Positions 25,286 through 35,186 of a DNA stretch of 64,000 nt are shown here, piece by piece. The stretch spans positions 2,790,001-2,854,000 of the forward strand of contig NZ_OY782759.1 in assembly GCF_963678195.1 (NCBI RefSeq), given 5' to 3'. Position 1 is the first letter of the stretch; every line of letters begins with the position of its first letter. A program made the translations under genes and the position numbers. Under the pieces are notes generated by a model, which was not told the origin of the DNA, searched no databases, and was given only the letters and a program-made list of their open reading frames with translations. Source of the stretch: an uncultured Hyphomonas sp. Lineage in GTDB: Bacteria > Pseudomonadota > Alphaproteobacteria > Caulobacterales > Hyphomonadaceae.

Positions 25286-26035
25286 ATGACTGACGCACCT
25301 GAAGCTCTCGCCAGCCTGATCTCGCAATGCCGCCGCGCCGTGGTTTTCACCGGCGCGGGCATCTCCACCGAAAGCGGCATTCCCGACTTCCGCAGCCCCG
25401 GCGGCGTGTGGAGCAAGATGAAGCCGATCTATTTCCAGGACTTTGTCAGCTCGCGCGAGCAGCGGACCGAGGCCTGGAACCGGGTGTTCAACAATCCCGC
25501 CGGCTGGACAGGCGCGCAACCAAATGATGGCCACCATGCCGTGGCCGACCTTGTGAAGATGGGCAAGGTTTCCAGCGTCATCACCCAGAATGTCGACAAT
25601 CTCCACCAGGCCTCCGGCGTGGCGGACAACCGGGTGATCGAGGTGCACGGCAATGCCAGCTATGCCCGCTGCCTGCAGTGCGGAAAGCGCTACGAACTGG
25701 AAGACCTGAAGCCCCGCTGGGAAGCCGGCGAGGACATCACCTGCGTCTTCTGCACCGGACTTGTGAAGACGGCCGTCATCTCGTTCGGCCAGGCGATGCC
25801 GGAGGACGAAATGAACCGCGCCATGGAAGAGGCCGCGCTCAGCGACCTGTTCATCGTGCTGGGCTCATCTCTGGTCGTCTACCCGGCCGCCGAACTGCCG
25901 GTGATCGCCAAGCGGACCGGCGCGACCGTGGTAATCGTCAATCGCGAAGAGACCGATCACGACTCCTACGCCGATCTTGTTCTGCATACGGAGATCGGCC
26001 CGCTCATGAAGCAGACCGTCGCGCGGGTTTACTGA
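25286..26035 (+). CDS. SIR2-family NAD-dependent protein deacylase (sirtuin)
   Basis: 249 residues. NAD-binding FTGAGISTESGIPDFRSPGG, TQNVDNLHQASG, the catalytic His in VIEVHGNA, and a zinc site made by CLQC and CVFC are all present; GSSLVVYPAAELP is in the C-terminal Rossmann part. The enzyme removes acyl groups from protein lysines using NAD and returns nicotinamide and O-acyl-ADP-ribose. AGGAAC precedes the ATG. It ends at a bidirectional terminator facing parC. Confidence 0.93.
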   Translation: MTDAPEALASLISQCRRAVVFTGAGISTESGIPDFRSPGGVWSKMKPIYFQDFVSSREQRTEAWNRVFNNPAGWTGAQPNDGHHAVADLVKMGKVSSVITQNVDNLHQASGVADNRVIEVHGNASYARCLQCGKRYELEDLKPRWEAGEDITCVFCTGLVKTAVISFGQAMPEDEMNRAMEEAALSDLFIVLGSSLVVYPAAELPVIAKRTGATVVIVNREETDHDSYADLVLHTEIGPLMKQTVARVY

Positions 26036-26048
26036 GTGGAATGAAAAA

Positions 26049-26070
26049 CGCCCGGCCATCGGGCCGGGCG
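26049..26070. terminator. Bidirectional terminator between sirtuin gene and parC
   Basis: A perfect 9-bp stem CGCCCGGCC/GGCCGGGCG with a 4-base loop. On the minus strand it is followed by TTTTT, on the plus strand by CTCTTT, so it best terminates parC and probably also the sirtuin transcript. Confidence 0.85.
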
Positions 26071-26077
26071 CTCTTTA

Positions 26078-28312
26078 TCAGCCTGTAAACGTCCCGCTTC
26101 TCGGGAAGCCTTTGGGCACGACCTTGCCGGCCTGGGCACGCTGGCCTTTCCAGTCTTTCCATTCCGGGAAGGCGCGGTGGCGCCCGCCAGTCATGACGAT
26201 CAGGCCATCGCGCTTGTCGAAGGTGATCAGGTCTTTCAGCTCTGCCTTGCCGCTGTAGGCCTGCACCTTGTTGCCCTTGCCGCGTGCCATTTCCGGCAGG
26301 TCGGACAAGGGGAAGATCAGCATCTTCTTGTTTGTGCCGACAACCGCGATCATGTCGCCCTCGACCACCGGGCAACAGACGAGGTGTCCCTTGCCCGTGT
26401 TGACGGCGGACTTGCCGGCCTTGCGGTTGGACTCCAGCTCTTTCTCGTCGACCACAAAGCCATAGCCGGTGGAGGACGCCATCACGCGCTTCCGCTCCGG
26501 TTCGAACCGGAACATGGCGATGATGTCGACACTGTCTTCCAGGTCGATGGTCAAGCGGATCGGCTCACCATGGCCGCGCCCGCCAGGCAGCTTGTCAGCC
26601 GCCATGGTGAAGGAGCGCCCATCGGATGACATCAGGATAAGCTTGTCCGTGCTCATCACTTCCTCGACGAGGTAAAGCTCGTCGCCATCCTTGAACTTGA
26701 CCGAACTCGTGTCGAGGCCGTGGCCTTTCATGCCGCGGATCCAGCCCTGTTTCGACAGGACAACCGTGATCGGTTCTTTCGGCTTGGAGGCTTCAAGGGC
26801 GGCAGCAAGATCGACTTCCTTGACGTCGGAGAAAGTGGCGCGGCGGCGGCCGAGTTCCGAGTCCGGATCAAAGGCGTCACGCGCCGCTTTCAGTTCTTTC
26901 GACACTTTCGTCCACTGGCGGCGGGTGGAGCCAAGCAGGAGGACCAGCTGTTCGCGCTCCTCGGTCAGCTTTTTGTGCTCACCGCGGATTTCCATTTCTT
27001 CCAGCTTGCGCAGAGCGCGCAGGCGGAGATTGAGGATCGCTTCGGCCTGCACATCCGTGAGACTGAACGTCTCCATCAGGACAGGTTTCGGCTCATCCTC
27101 GGTCCGGATGATGCGGATCACCTCGTCGATATTGAGGAAGGCCTTGAGGTAGCCGTCGAGCAGGTGGAGGCGCTTCTCGATCTTGTCGAGGCGATGCTGC
27201 GCCCGGCGCACGACGACCTCGCGGCGGTGCTCCAGATAGGCCTGCAGCACATCCTTCAGGCCCATGACCTGCGGCGCGCCCTTGTGCAGCACGTTCATGT
27301 TCAGGCTGAAGCGCGTTTCAAGATCGCAGACCTTGAACAGGCTTTCCATCAGCACGTCCGGCTCAATCGTCTTGGACCGAGGTACCAGGACCAGGCGGAC
27401 ATCCTCAGCGGACTCGTCGCGCACATCGTCCAGCAGCGGAACCTTCTTGGCTTCGATCAGCTCGCCAAGCTTCTCCAGCAGACGCGATTTCTGCACCTGA
27501 TAGGGAATTTCGGTGACGACGATCTGGTAGGTGCCCCGGCCGGTGTCTTCCGTTTCCCAGCGCGCCCGCATGCGGAAACTGCCGCGGCCGGTCTCATAGG
27601 CATCCAGCATCGACTCGTAGGGCTCGACGATGATGCCGCCGGTCGGGAAGTCCGGTCCCTTCACGAAGTCCATCAGTTCGGCAGTCGTCGCCTTCGGCTT
27701 TTCGATCAGCAACCGCGCCGCGTCGATCACTTCGGCGGCATTGTGCGGCGGAATCGAGGTCGCCATACCGACGGCAATGCCGCTCGCGCCATTGGCCAGC
27801 AGGTTCGGGAAGCCAGCGGGAAGGACGACCGGCTCTTCATCGTTCTCGGCATAGTTCGCGCGGAAGTCGACCGCGTCTTCGCTGAGCCCGTCCAACAGGA
27901 GCTCTGCCGCCACGGTCATCCGGGCTTCGGTGTAACGATAGGCAGCTGCGCTGTCGCCATCGATGTTGCCGAAATTCCCCTGGCCATCGACCAGCGGGTA
28001 GCGAACCGTGAAGTCCTGCGCCAGGCGCACCAGCGTGTCATAGATCGAGCTGTCGCCGTGCGGGTGGAAGTTACCCATCACGTCGCCGACGATCTTGGCG
28101 CATTTGCGGTAGCCGCCTTCCGGGTCCAGCCGGAGGACGCGCATGCCATACAGGATGCGGCGCTGCACAGGCTTCAGCCCGTCGCGCACATCCGGCAGGG
28201 CCCGCGCCGTGATGGTCGAGAGCGCATAAGCGAGATAGCGCTTCGAGAGCGCCTCGCTCATGGGTTCATTGATGATCCGGTTCTCCGGCTCGCCATCCTT
28301 GAGGTCGGACAT
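26078..28312 (-). CDS. parC: DNA topoisomerase IV subunit A
   Basis: 744 residues. ParC cuts and passes DNA to unlink daughter chromosomes, acting with ParE. The catalytic Tyr is about residue 127 in [11 protein letters not shown]. The quinolone-resistance region reads [10 protein letters not shown], with Ser88 and Asp92 at the positions usually mutated in resistant strains, so it looks wild type. The C-terminal half has the beta-pinwheel repeats ([34 protein letters not shown]) but lacks the GyrA box, and length fits ParC rather than GyrA. Divergent from the extensin-like gene; parE is not in the window. Confidence 0.95.
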   Translation of the reverse strand: MSDLKDGEPENRIINEPMSEALSKRYLAYALSTITARALPDVRDGLKPVQRRILYGMRVLRLDPEGGYRKCAKIVGDVMGNFHPHGDSSIYDTLVRLAQDFTVRYPLVDGQGNFGNIDGDSAAAYRYTEARMTVAAELLLDGLSEDAVDFRANYAENDEEPVVLPAGFPNLLANGASGIAVGMATSIPPHNAAEVIDAARLLIEKPKATTAELMDFVKGPDFPTGGIIVEPYESMLDAYETGRGSFRMRARWETEDTGRGTYQIVVTEIPYQVQKSRLLEKLGELIEAKKVPLLDDVRDESAEDVRLVLVPRSKTIEPDVLMESLFKVCDLETRFSLNMNVLHKGAPQVMGLKDVLQAYLEHRREVVVRRAQHRLDKIEKRLHLLDGYLKAFLNIDEVIRIIRTEDEPKPVLMETFSLTDVQAEAILNLRLRALRKLEEMEIRGEHKKLTEEREQLVLLLGSTRRQWTKVSKELKAARDAFDPDSELGRRRATFSDVKEVDLAAALEASKPKEPITVVLSKQGWIRGMKGHGLDTSSVKFKDGDELYLVEEVMSTDKLILMSSDGRSFTMAADKLPGGRGHGEPIRLTIDLEDSVDIIAMFRFEPERKRVMASSTGYGFVVDEKELESNRKAGKSAVNTGKGHLVCCPVVEGDMIAVVGTNKKMLIFPLSDLPEMARGKGNKVQAYSGKAELKDLITFDKRDGLIVMTGGRHRAFPEWKDWKGQRAQAGKVVPKGFPRSGTFTG

Positions 28313-28442
28313 TCTGGCCCCTTCTCGGTTCGTGCCACATTCTGGTGCAGGTCCGCGGGCAGAATCGCCTTCGAGTCGCGAACGCTCGTAAGTTAACAGA
28401 AATAGCCCTTTGGTTAAGGAACCCTATAGGTACTGACTGCAG

Positions 28443-29126
28443 ATGCCCCACCTACGCGCCTGGCTTCTCCTGATCACAGTGCCTGCCCTGTGTGTCGCCC
28501 TGTTCCTGATGTCGGCGCCGCCCCGGCATAATCCCTTCGCTCCCGTGGACCTCAGCGACAGAATTGGCCTCGGCACTGGCCACCAATTGGCCCGTGCGGC
28601 AGAGCATCCGGAAGTCTGCTTCCCGGCGCTGGACAAGGCTGGCGTACTCTATACGCGCCTCGATGATGCGCCAAAGGGAGAAAAGTGCGGCCTTTACAAT
28701 GCCCTGACGCTCGACCGGACGCTCACGCCCTATTCCGCGACGCTGCGCATGACCTGCGGCGAGGCAGCGGCGCTCTATGTGTGGGAGCGCCATGTCGCAC
28801 GGCCGGCAGCTGTGGAAATCCTCGGCTCGCCCCTCGCGAGGATCGAGACCTATGGCAGCTTTTCCTGCCGGAACATCGCCGGATCCGGCCGCCTGTCCGA
28901 ACATGCGCATGGCAATGCGGTCGATATTTCAGGGTTCCGGCTGGAAGACGGCCGCCTGATCGACGTGAAAACGCATTGGGGAACAGGCGGCAAGGAAGCG
29001 AAGTTCCTGAAAAAAGTGCAAACCGGCGCCTGCGATCTGTTCTCCGTCACGCTGGGACCGGACTACAACGCGGCGCACCGGGACCATTTCCACATGGATA
29101 TGGGCCCCGGCAGCGCCTGTAAGTGA
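28443..29126 (+). CDS. Extensin-like C-terminal family protein (putative murein peptidase)
   Basis: 227 residues with one N-terminal hydrophobic signal/anchor (LRAWLLLITVPALCVALFLM). The domain ends in SEHAHGNAVDISGFRL and HRDHFHMDMGPG, which provide the His/Asp/His zinc-ligand pattern of LAS-type D-Ala-D-Ala metallopeptidases, as in the extensin-like C family (PF06904). Four cysteines (PEVCFPAL, GEKCGLYN, RMTCGEA, FSCRNIAG) suggest disulfides in the periplasm. A role in peptidoglycan remodelling is inferred. It ends three bases before a convergent small lipoprotein gene. Confidence 0.85.
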   Translation: MPHLRAWLLLITVPALCVALFLMSAPPRHNPFAPVDLSDRIGLGTGHQLARAAEHPEVCFPALDKAGVLYTRLDDAPKGEKCGLYNALTLDRTLTPYSATLRMTCGEAAALYVWERHVARPAAVEILGSPLARIETYGSFSCRNIAGSGRLSEHAHGNAVDISGFRLEDGRLIDVKTHWGTGGKEAKFLKKVQTGACDLFSVTLGPDYNAAHRDHFHMDMGPGSACK

Positions 29127-29129
29127 GGA

Positions 29130-29327
29130 TCAGTAAGGGTCCGTCTTGCAGCGGTAACCGTCCTCGGTCACCTCCTGCACATTGACCTCGCCGCCGCAGA
29201 CGCGGACCGCAAGCTCGGTGTTGGCCCGCACTGTATCCTCGTCATGTACCCCGCTGACAGCGATACAGCCGGACAGGCTCGCCGCCAGAAGCACGGCAGC
29301 GAGGATCATCGAATTTTTCATTGGCAT
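29130..29327 (-). CDS. Small lipoprotein of unknown function
   Basis: 65 residues. MPMKNSMILAAVLLAASLSGC is a lipoprotein signal with lipobox LSGC; the mature part is only about 45 residues and has two further cysteines (VCGGEV, RCKTDPY) that may pair. GGAGG lies three bases before this ATG and nine before the second, MKN, at 29321, so either could be used. Compositionally normal for the region. Confidence 0.65.
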   Translation of the reverse strand: MPMKNSMILAAVLLAASLSGCIAVSGVHDEDTVRANTELAVRVCGGEVNVQEVTEDGYRCKTDPY

Positions 29328-29445
29328 CAGCCTCCAGGAAGCAAACGCCCATCTACCCCGACGTCACATAGGACGGCCCTTGCTGAACCGACTATGAATG
29401 CTTCAGGCTCGCACACGACGAGCGCTGCATTCTGGGAGGAAGCGA

Positions 29446-30057
29446 ATGAAACTCATCAACTCTGTGGGCCCGAATCCACACGTGGTCCGGATGTTCATGG
29501 CCGAACGCGGCATCGACATCCCGATGGAGGAACTTGATATCCAGAAGGGCCTCAACCGTCAGGAACCCTATCTGAAAACCAATCCGGCCGGCCAGACGCC
29601 CTGCCTCGTGCTGGACGATGGATCTGTCGTGACCGAGATCACAGCGATCTGCGAATATCTCGATGAGAAGTTCCCGGGCGACCGGCTGATGGGCGATACG
29701 CCGGAAGCACGGGCGCAGAACCGCCGCTGGACCCGCTGGGTCGATCTCAACATCGTCGAGCCGATGGGCAATGGCTTCCGCTCGTCCGAAGGCCTGCCCA
29801 TGTTCAAGGACCGGATGCGCTGCATCCCGGAAGCGGCCGACGGCCTAAAAGCCTGCGCGCAGGACAAGATCAAATTCCTCGACGCGCGCCTCGCCGAGCA
29901 GCCCTATGTGGCCGGCGAAGACTTCAGCCTGGCAGACATTTTGCTCTTCTGCTTCCAGGCATTCGGCAATGCCGTCGGCCAGCCGGTCAATCCGGAATTC
30001 AGGAACTACGCAGCCTGGTTTGCGAAAGTCGGTGAGCGCCCGAGCGCCGCCGCCTGA
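29446..30057 (+). CDS. Glutathione S-transferase family protein
   Basis: 203 residues. The thioredoxin-like N-terminal domain has LINSVGPNPHVVRMFMAERG, the cis-Pro segment NPAGQTPCLVLDDGSVVTE and the Glu-Ile/Glu-Ser glutathione contact TEITAICEYLDEKFPG; the helical C-terminal domain includes PYVAGEDFSLADILLFC with the N-capping Ser/Asp. It would conjugate or reduce electrophiles with glutathione in the cytoplasm. GGGAGGAAGCGA precedes the chosen ATG. Convergent with recO, three bases apart. Confidence 0.9.
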   Translation: MKLINSVGPNPHVVRMFMAERGIDIPMEELDIQKGLNRQEPYLKTNPAGQTPCLVLDDGSVVTEITAICEYLDEKFPGDRLMGDTPEARAQNRRWTRWVDLNIVEPMGNGFRSSEGLPMFKDRMRCIPEAADGLKACAQDKIKFLDARLAEQPYVAGEDFSLADILLFCFQAFGNAVGQPVNPEFRNYAAWFAKVGERPSAAA

Positions 30058-30060
30058 GCC

Positions 30061-30786
30061 TCAACCGACCAGCCGTTTGACCAGTCTGTCACGCTCCGGC
30101 GGCATGGCGCGGTTCATGGCGTGGAACACCCGCGCCTCAAGAAAATACCCCGTCAGCTTCAGCCCGTCGGCGACATCCTCGTCACCGACGGGCGCTGAAG
30201 AGGTGACGAGGAAGGACGGAAGCCGGAACAGGCGCGAGACATAGTCCTCGGCCTCAGAACCACGTACGGCCCGTCCGGTGCGAGGCGAGACGTGGGTCAG
30301 GCCGTCATTGGCGCCGCTGATAGCGCACTCGTCCAGATCCAGTCCGAAGCCGAGCGCCGACAGCAGGCCGAGTTCCCAACGCACATAAAGCGCCGGCCAG
30401 ATTTCGCGGGCCTCGATCTGATCCAGCAACACTTCCGTCGCCTCAAACATGGCTGAACCGGCGACATCGCCCTCATCCAGGGACATGCGCAGAATGGCCG
30501 TGATGGCGGACACGGCGGCGAGTGCCTTCGCATCATCGAGAACGTGAGAGGCGCGTTCCTTGCTCGCTTCAGCGACATCGAACCGGCCAAGCTGGTCTTC
30601 CAGCCGGCCTGTCCAGGACAGGGATACGGAATTGCCGGCTTCGTACTGCGCCCGGCGACGGCGGGAATTGCCGCCATAGACGAGGCCCGACCGGCGTCCC
30701 CGGTTCCGCGTCAGAACATCCAGAATGAGGCCGCCTTCACCGAAGCGGCGCCCCCCAAGGATAATTCCGTCATCGGACCAGTTCAT
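30061..30786 (-). CDS. recO: DNA repair protein RecO
   Basis: 241 residues. MNWSDDGIILGGRRFGEGGL starts the OB fold, followed by VYGGNSRRRRAQYEAGN and the helical C-terminal domain with LDLDECAISG, where RecO often has zinc-binding cysteines. RecO loads RecA onto SSB-coated single strands in gap repair with RecR. In many alphaproteobacteria recO directly follows era; here a plus-strand acyltransferase gene lies between. Confidence 0.92.
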   Translation of the reverse strand: MNWSDDGIILGGRRFGEGGLILDVLTRNRGRRSGLVYGGNSRRRRAQYEAGNSVSLSWTGRLEDQLGRFDVAEASKERASHVLDDAKALAAVSAITAILRMSLDEGDVAGSAMFEATEVLLDQIEAREIWPALYVRWELGLLSALGFGLDLDECAISGANDGLTHVSPRTGRAVRGSEAEDYVSRLFRLPSFLVTSSAPVGDEDVADGLKLTGYFLEARVFHAMNRAMPPERDRLVKRLVG

Positions 30787-31144
30787 CTCATCCCATCACA
30801 CTGATTTTCAGCACTGGCTCCAGGACAGGAGGCCAAAGAAAGCCTAATATAGGCCCATTTATGAAAAGTCATTCTGAGACATTGTCCGCAGCGTTCGATT
30901 CGACTACCTCTTTCCCGCCGAGTTCAATTTCATGGGGTATAAATGATTTCCATCAGCATATTTGTCTTGATATCCGGTCGCCAAGCTCAATCGCTACCGT
31001 AGTAGTATGCGCATACTCACTCTACCGCCAGAAATACTGAATAGGCGCCTCTCCGCACACCGGAATCACAAACCTGACACCCACGTGACCGACCGCCCAT
31101 CGTAGAACAATGATGGCCGAATCAGCCGGACGATAAGGAAAAAT
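30787..31144. other. Gene-free AT-richer spacer upstream of the acyltransferase gene
   Basis: 358 bases between recO and the acyltransferase gene with no ORF that looks coding. Base composition is clearly lower in GC than the flanking recO. It holds a perfect 14-bp palindrome at 31004-31017 and presumably divergent promoters. I see no tRNA, repeat or IS end. Confidence 0.6.
31004..31017. promoter_or_regulatory. 14-bp perfect palindrome
   Basis: AGTATGCGCATACT reads the same on both strands, 127 bp before the acyltransferase start and 218 bp before recO. A dimeric repressor site is possible; a single short palindrome is weak evidence. Confidence 0.3.
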
Positions 31145-33055
31145 ATGTCTCTGAAGTACAGACCCGAAATAGATGGGCTTCGGGCTATCGCTGTCCTGTC
31201 CGTGGTCATTTACCATTGCGATGTTTTTCTGAGTGGAACCCAGTTGGCGAAAGGCGGGTTCCTGGGAGTCGACATTTTTTTTGTAATATCAGGTTACCTG
31301 ATCACCAAAATTGTGAACGACAAGATTTCAGAGGGACGTTTCAAGTACACCGAGTTTTACGACCGCCGGATCAGAAGGCTTCTTCCCGCTTTCATCTCGG
31401 TTACGCTTTTTTCCAGCGTACTTGGCTACATTTTCCTTACTGCCGATGCTCTGAAAGAGTTTTCCGGCTCCGTGCTCGCTGCAACCGGCTTTTCCTCTAA
31501 CTTCTACTTCTGGATGCTCGATGATTATGTTGCAGAGCCCAGCAAGTTCAAACCATTCCTGCATACTTGGTCACTGGGCATCGAGGAGCAGTTTTATTTT
31601 ATTTTGCCGCCGCTCCTGTGGACATTTTATCTGGCATTCCGGAAACGTGTTCGCGAACTCTTCCTGTTGATCGTTGCCGCTAGCTTTGTCTTTTCGATCT
31701 ACTGGTCCAGGGTCGATCCCCGGTCCGCTTTCTTCCTGATACCGACGAGAGCATGGGAACTTGGCATAGGTTCCCTGATCGCATTGTACAGCTTGCGCCT
31801 GCCCGCAGATCCCGCTTCCAATTGGTCCCGCATCGCAAAGAAGGCACTCCCAACACTTGGTCTGGCGCTGATATTGGGGAGTGTGGCGTTTCTTGATGAC
31901 AGTCTGCCTCACCCATCTGAGCTGACTGCCCCTTCTGTTTTCGGCGCAGCCCTGATCATCATTGCCGCTGGCGGGAGCGATCTGACGACCAGGCTGCTCA
32001 GCACAGGCCCGTTGCGCTGGATCGGGCTTGTCTCTTATTCCTTCTACCTTTGGCACTGGCCGGTTATCGTTTTCTCAAAATTTCAGACTACGATCGACCT
32101 GCCCCTTTATGTCTGGGCGTTTGTTTCCCTGATTCTGGCGTCGATCTCCTACTATACAATCGAGAAACCCCTTCGTTACGGTTCGCGATATGTCAGCTAT
32201 CCCTTTATCGGGATTGGCCTCGCCCTGATCATCGGGTTCCATACCTATTCATGGGTAAGCGATGGGATTCCCCAACGGCGCGGCGAAAGTGCTGCTGTCA
32301 TAACGGCTCTGACAAAAGAAATCGGCGCTCCCCGCGCGTCAGCCATTCGAATTCCAAATTGTCATTTGCGCGCTGACGTGACGAAAATTGCGGACGACTG
32401 CAATCACATAAGTCAGGACAAGCCCAATATTATTGTGGCAGGTGACTCGCTAGGCGCAGACTTGTTCATATCGCTGCAGTCGACTTATCCGGAGTACAAC
32501 TTCCTCCAGTTTACGGGTGCCGGCTGTTCTTTCTATAAGAAAGATCTGGAGAAAATGAGCAGCAAACGCTGCTATTCCCTCTGGGAGCAGATCAAGACAT
32601 TCATGGACACGAACCGGGACGATATCGACCTGTTTATCGAACATGGACGTTACATGCACCGCATGGACTGGGACGCGCTGGCAGAAATAACGGATGGAGT
32701 CCCGGTTCTGGCGGTTCTTCCGAGAGCAGAAATAACACCGGACCCGCGCGGCACTCTGGAAACGATGGACCTCCAGTTTTCCCCTGAACTCGACAACATC
32801 CTGCTCAATGAAAAATACTCGTTGACCCATGAGCGCCAGAAACGTGAAGAGATTTTAGCGAATGCGCACCGCGTAGGTTTCAAGACACTGGATATCGATG
32901 AATACATCTTTCCGAACGGACAGATTTCCCTATTCAGGCGAGATGGTGGGCTATACTTTGTCGACTACGCTCATTGGTCGATCGAACTCGGTCAAGAAGT
33001 TGGTGCACGCTTGCGAGCAGATCATCCAAGCCTGCTGGAATTCGCCGGCGACTAA
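31145..33055 (+). CDS. Membrane acyltransferase with C-terminal SGNH domain (OafA/YrhL type)
   Basis: 636 residues. The acyltransferase-3 domain (about 1-345) opens with YRPEIDGLRAIAVLSVVIYH (key His), has GFLGVDIFFVISGYLI and HTWSLGIEEQFYF, and ten or so helices. A periplasmic SGNH domain follows, with nucleophile GDSLG (Ser435) and the Asp607/His610 pair in VDYAHWS. Such proteins O-acetylate LPS O-antigen, capsule or peptidoglycan-linked sugars. GC is lower than in neighbours (29 of 60 in 32401-32460), and the gene interrupts the era-recO block on the opposite strand, both pointing to horizontal acquisition. Confidence 0.9.
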   Translation: MSLKYRPEIDGLRAIAVLSVVIYHCDVFLSGTQLAKGGFLGVDIFFVISGYLITKIVNDKISEGRFKYTEFYDRRIRRLLPAFISVTLFSSVLGYIFLTADALKEFSGSVLAATGFSSNFYFWMLDDYVAEPSKFKPFLHTWSLGIEEQFYFILPPLLWTFYLAFRKRVRELFLLIVAASFVFSIYWSRVDPRSAFFLIPTRAWELGIGSLIALYSLRLPADPASNWSRIAKKALPTLGLALILGSVAFLDDSLPHPSELTAPSVFGAALIIIAAGGSDLTTRLLSTGPLRWIGLVSYSFYLWHWPVIVFSKFQTTIDLPLYVWAFVSLILASISYYTIEKPLRYGSRYVSYPFIGIGLALIIGFHTYSWVSDGIPQRRGESAAVITALTKEIGAPRASAIRIPNCHLRADVTKIADDCNHISQDKPNIIVAGDSLGADLFISLQSTYPEYNFLQFTGAGCSFYKKDLEKMSSKRCYSLWEQIKTFMDTNRDDIDLFIEHGRYMHRMDWDALAEITDGVPVLAVLPRAEITPDPRGTLETMDLQFSPELDNILLNEKYSLTHERQKREEILANAHRVGFKTLDIDEYIFPNGQISLFRRDGGLYFVDYAHWSIELGQEVGARLRADHPSLLEFAGD

Positions 33056-33079
33056 TCTTCAAGCGCTCAAGGACCGCAC

Positions 33080-34027
33080 CTAAACATCGAACTCCAGGCC
33101 AAGGCCCTGATAGCTTTCGCGGCGCTCCTGCCAGCGCTCGTCGACCTTCACGAACAGGAAGAGGTGCACTTTGCGGCCCAACATCTCGGAGAGTTCCTCA
33201 CGCGCCATGCGGCCGATGTCCTTGATCGTCTTGCCACCCTTGCCCAGCACCATGGATTTATGGTTCTCGCGGCCAACGACGATCACCTGCTGCACGCGGA
33301 CGGAGCCATCCTTGCGCTCTTCCCAGCTCTCTGTCTCCACCATCAACTGGTAAGGCAGTTCCTGGTGCAGGCGTAGCATCAGCTTCTCACGCGTCACTTC
33401 CGCCGCGAGCAGACGCATTGGCAGGTCCGCCACCTGGTCCGGCGGATAGAGCGCAGGCCCTTCCGGCATGCGGGCAGCAATCGCTTCTTCCAGCTTTTCG
33501 ACCCCGTCGCCATTCTCGGCAGAGATCATGTGAACCTCTTCATAGGCGCCGGTTTCGTTGAGCTCCGCGATAATGGGGAGAACCTGATCGTGCGGGAACA
33601 GGTCAATCTTGTTGAGCGCGAGAATGGCCTTCCGGCCGCTGGCTTTCAGCTGCTCCACCACGCGGCGGTCATCTTCAATCGAGTGCTTCTGCGCCGCGGT
33701 TTCCTTACCTTCCCTATCCGCCACCCAGGACGCCGCATCGACAAGGTGCACGATCGCATCGGCATCGTCGGCCCCGCTCCAGGCGGCTTTGACCATGGCC
33801 CGGTCCAGCCGGCGCTTGGCGGCGAAGATACCGGGCGTATCGACCAGCACGATTTGCGTGTGATCCGTCTGCGCCACACCGCGCACCGGAAAACGCGTCG
33901 TCTGCACCTTGTGCGTCACGATGGCCACTTTGGCGCCGACCAACAGATTGGTCAGTGTGGATTTGCCGGCATTCGGCGCGCCGATAATCGCGCAGAAGCC
34001 GGCATGGGTGATGTCTGTTTCGCTCAT
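33080..34027 (-). CDS. era: GTPase Era
   Basis: 315 residues. G1 is GAPNAGKST, G3 DTPGIF and G4 NKID, followed by a C-terminal KH domain with VVGRENHKSMVLGKGGKTIK. Era binds the 3' end of 16S rRNA and helps 30S maturation at the membrane periphery. Starts two bases after the rnc stop, in the conserved rnc-era order. The initiator is preceded by AGGA inside the end of rnc. Confidence 0.96.
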   Translation of the reverse strand: MSETDITHAGFCAIIGAPNAGKSTLTNLLVGAKVAIVTHKVQTTRFPVRGVAQTDHTQIVLVDTPGIFAAKRRLDRAMVKAAWSGADDADAIVHLVDAASWVADREGKETAAQKHSIEDDRRVVEQLKASGRKAILALNKIDLFPHDQVLPIIAELNETGAYEEVHMISAENGDGVEKLEEAIAARMPEGPALYPPDQVADLPMRLLAAEVTREKLMLRLHQELPYQLMVETESWEERKDGSVRVQQVIVVGRENHKSMVLGKGGKTIKDIGRMAREELSEMLGRKVHLFLFVKVDERWQERRESYQGLGLEFDV

Positions 34028-34029
34028 AT

Positions 34030-34779
34030 TTATCCTGCCAGCGATTGGAGCAGCAGGGCAGCAGCGCTGCGCTCGGCTTCGCGTTTGGAAGGCCCGGTCG
34101 CCACGGCGCTGCCGCGTCCTTCGACCTTCGCTTCGATTTCGTAAATGGGTTCGTGATCCGGGCCGGACCGGCTCAGTACGTCATAATCCGGCAACGGAAG
34201 ACCCTGCCCCTGTGCCCATTCCTGCAGCAGGGTTTTCGGGTCCTTGGTTTCTGATGGCGTGGACGCAAACTGCGGGGCCCAGGCCTTTTCTATGAATTTA
34301 CGCGCAGGCGACAGGCCACCATCCTTGAAGATCGCACCGATGACCGCCTCGCAGGCATCGCCCAGTGTGGATTCCCGTTTGCGCCCGCCAGCGGCCTCTT
34401 CTCCATCGGACAGGAGGATGAACTCCTGCAGCTCCAGATGGCGCACAGCATCCGCGCACGCGCCCTTCTTCACCAGCCGGTTCAGGCGCGGCGCCAGTTC
34501 GCCCTCGCTCTCCATCTTGCGGCGTTCCATCAGGCGCTCTGCGATGATGAGATTCAGCACGCGGTCGCCCAGGAATTCCAGGCGCTGGTTGGAGTCGCGC
34601 ACGGCATCGCCACCGCCGACAGCGCTCGGGTGGGTGAGCGCGCGGACCAGCAGCGCGGCGTCCTTGAATTTATAACCAATCGTCTCCTGCACCGCCTTCA
34701 GACGGTCATCAGACAGGACAGGCGCAGCTGCCTTCCCCTTGCCGCGCAGGCGGGTACGTTTCGGACGGGCGGACTTCAT
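34030..34779 (-). CDS. rnc: Ribonuclease III
   Basis: 249 residues. The N-terminal catalytic domain has the signature [20 protein letters not shown] and [16 protein letters not shown] with Mg-binding Glu/Asp; the double-stranded RNA-binding domain occupies about 175-245 ([20 protein letters not shown] onward, ending [17 protein letters not shown]). It processes rRNA precursors and duplex RNA. Its start overlaps acpS by 4 bp. The signal peptidase gene lepB that sits between acpS and rnc in many relatives is not here. Confidence 0.95.
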   Translation of the reverse strand: MKSARPKRTRLRGKGKAAAPVLSDDRLKAVQETIGYKFKDAALLVRALTHPSAVGGGDAVRDSNQRLEFLGDRVLNLIIAERLMERRKMESEGELAPRLNRLVKKGACADAVRHLELQEFILLSDGEEAAGGRKRESTLGDACEAVIGAIFKDGGLSPARKFIEKAWAPQFASTPSETKDPKTLLQEWAQGQGLPLPDYDVLSRSGPDHEPIYEIEAKVEGRGSAVATGPSKREAERSAAALLLQSLAG

Positions 34780-35186
34780 CGGCCGCTCACCGGGATGGCT
34801 TCAATGATCACCTGTGCTTCGGCCCAGGGATGATCGTCCGTAATTGTCAGATGGATGACGGCCTCGTGGCCCTCGGGCATCATCGCCTCCAGGCGCTTCG
34901 CAGCGCCGCCTGTCAGCGCCAGGGTCGGCTTCCCGGTGGGCAGGTTCACGACGCCAAGATGTTTCCAGTGCACACCGCGGCGCGGCACGCCCGTGCCCAG
35001 CGCCTTGGCGCAGGCCTCCTTGGCGGCGAAGCGCTTGGCATAGGTCTCTGCCGTCCGGCGACGGCGGCGCGCAAGCGCGATTTCTGTCTCGGTGAATACG
35101 CGGTTCTCGAACCGCTCACCGAACTTTTCGAGAGTCTTCTCGATCCGCTCGATATTGCAGAGATCGTTTCCGATACCGATGATCAT
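34776..35186 (-). CDS. acpS: Holo-[acyl-carrier-protein] synthase
   Basis: 136 residues. [19 protein letters not shown] has the Mg-binding Asp and [14 protein letters not shown] the Glu/Lys of the 4'-phosphopantetheinyl transferase family. It transfers phosphopantetheine from CoA to the serine of acyl carrier protein for lipid synthesis. It overlaps pdxJ and rnc by 4 bp each, so translation is coupled. Confidence 0.94.
   Translation of the reverse strand: MIIGIGNDLCNIERIEKTLEKFGERFENRVFTETEIALARRRRRTAETYAKRFAAKEACAKALGTGVPRRGVHWKHLGVVNLPTGKPTLALTGGAAKRLEAMMPEGHEAVIHLTITDDHPWAEAQVIIEAIPVSGR

Noticed and set aside
26720-28396. Long plus-strand open frame of 558 codons
   Set aside because: Antisense to parC, with composition typical of a shadow frame and no recognisable motif.
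28392-28417. Possible CtrA binding site between parC and the extensin-like gene
   Set aside because: Two TTAA half-sites are present, but they are 17 bases apart instead of the 7 expected for CtrA.
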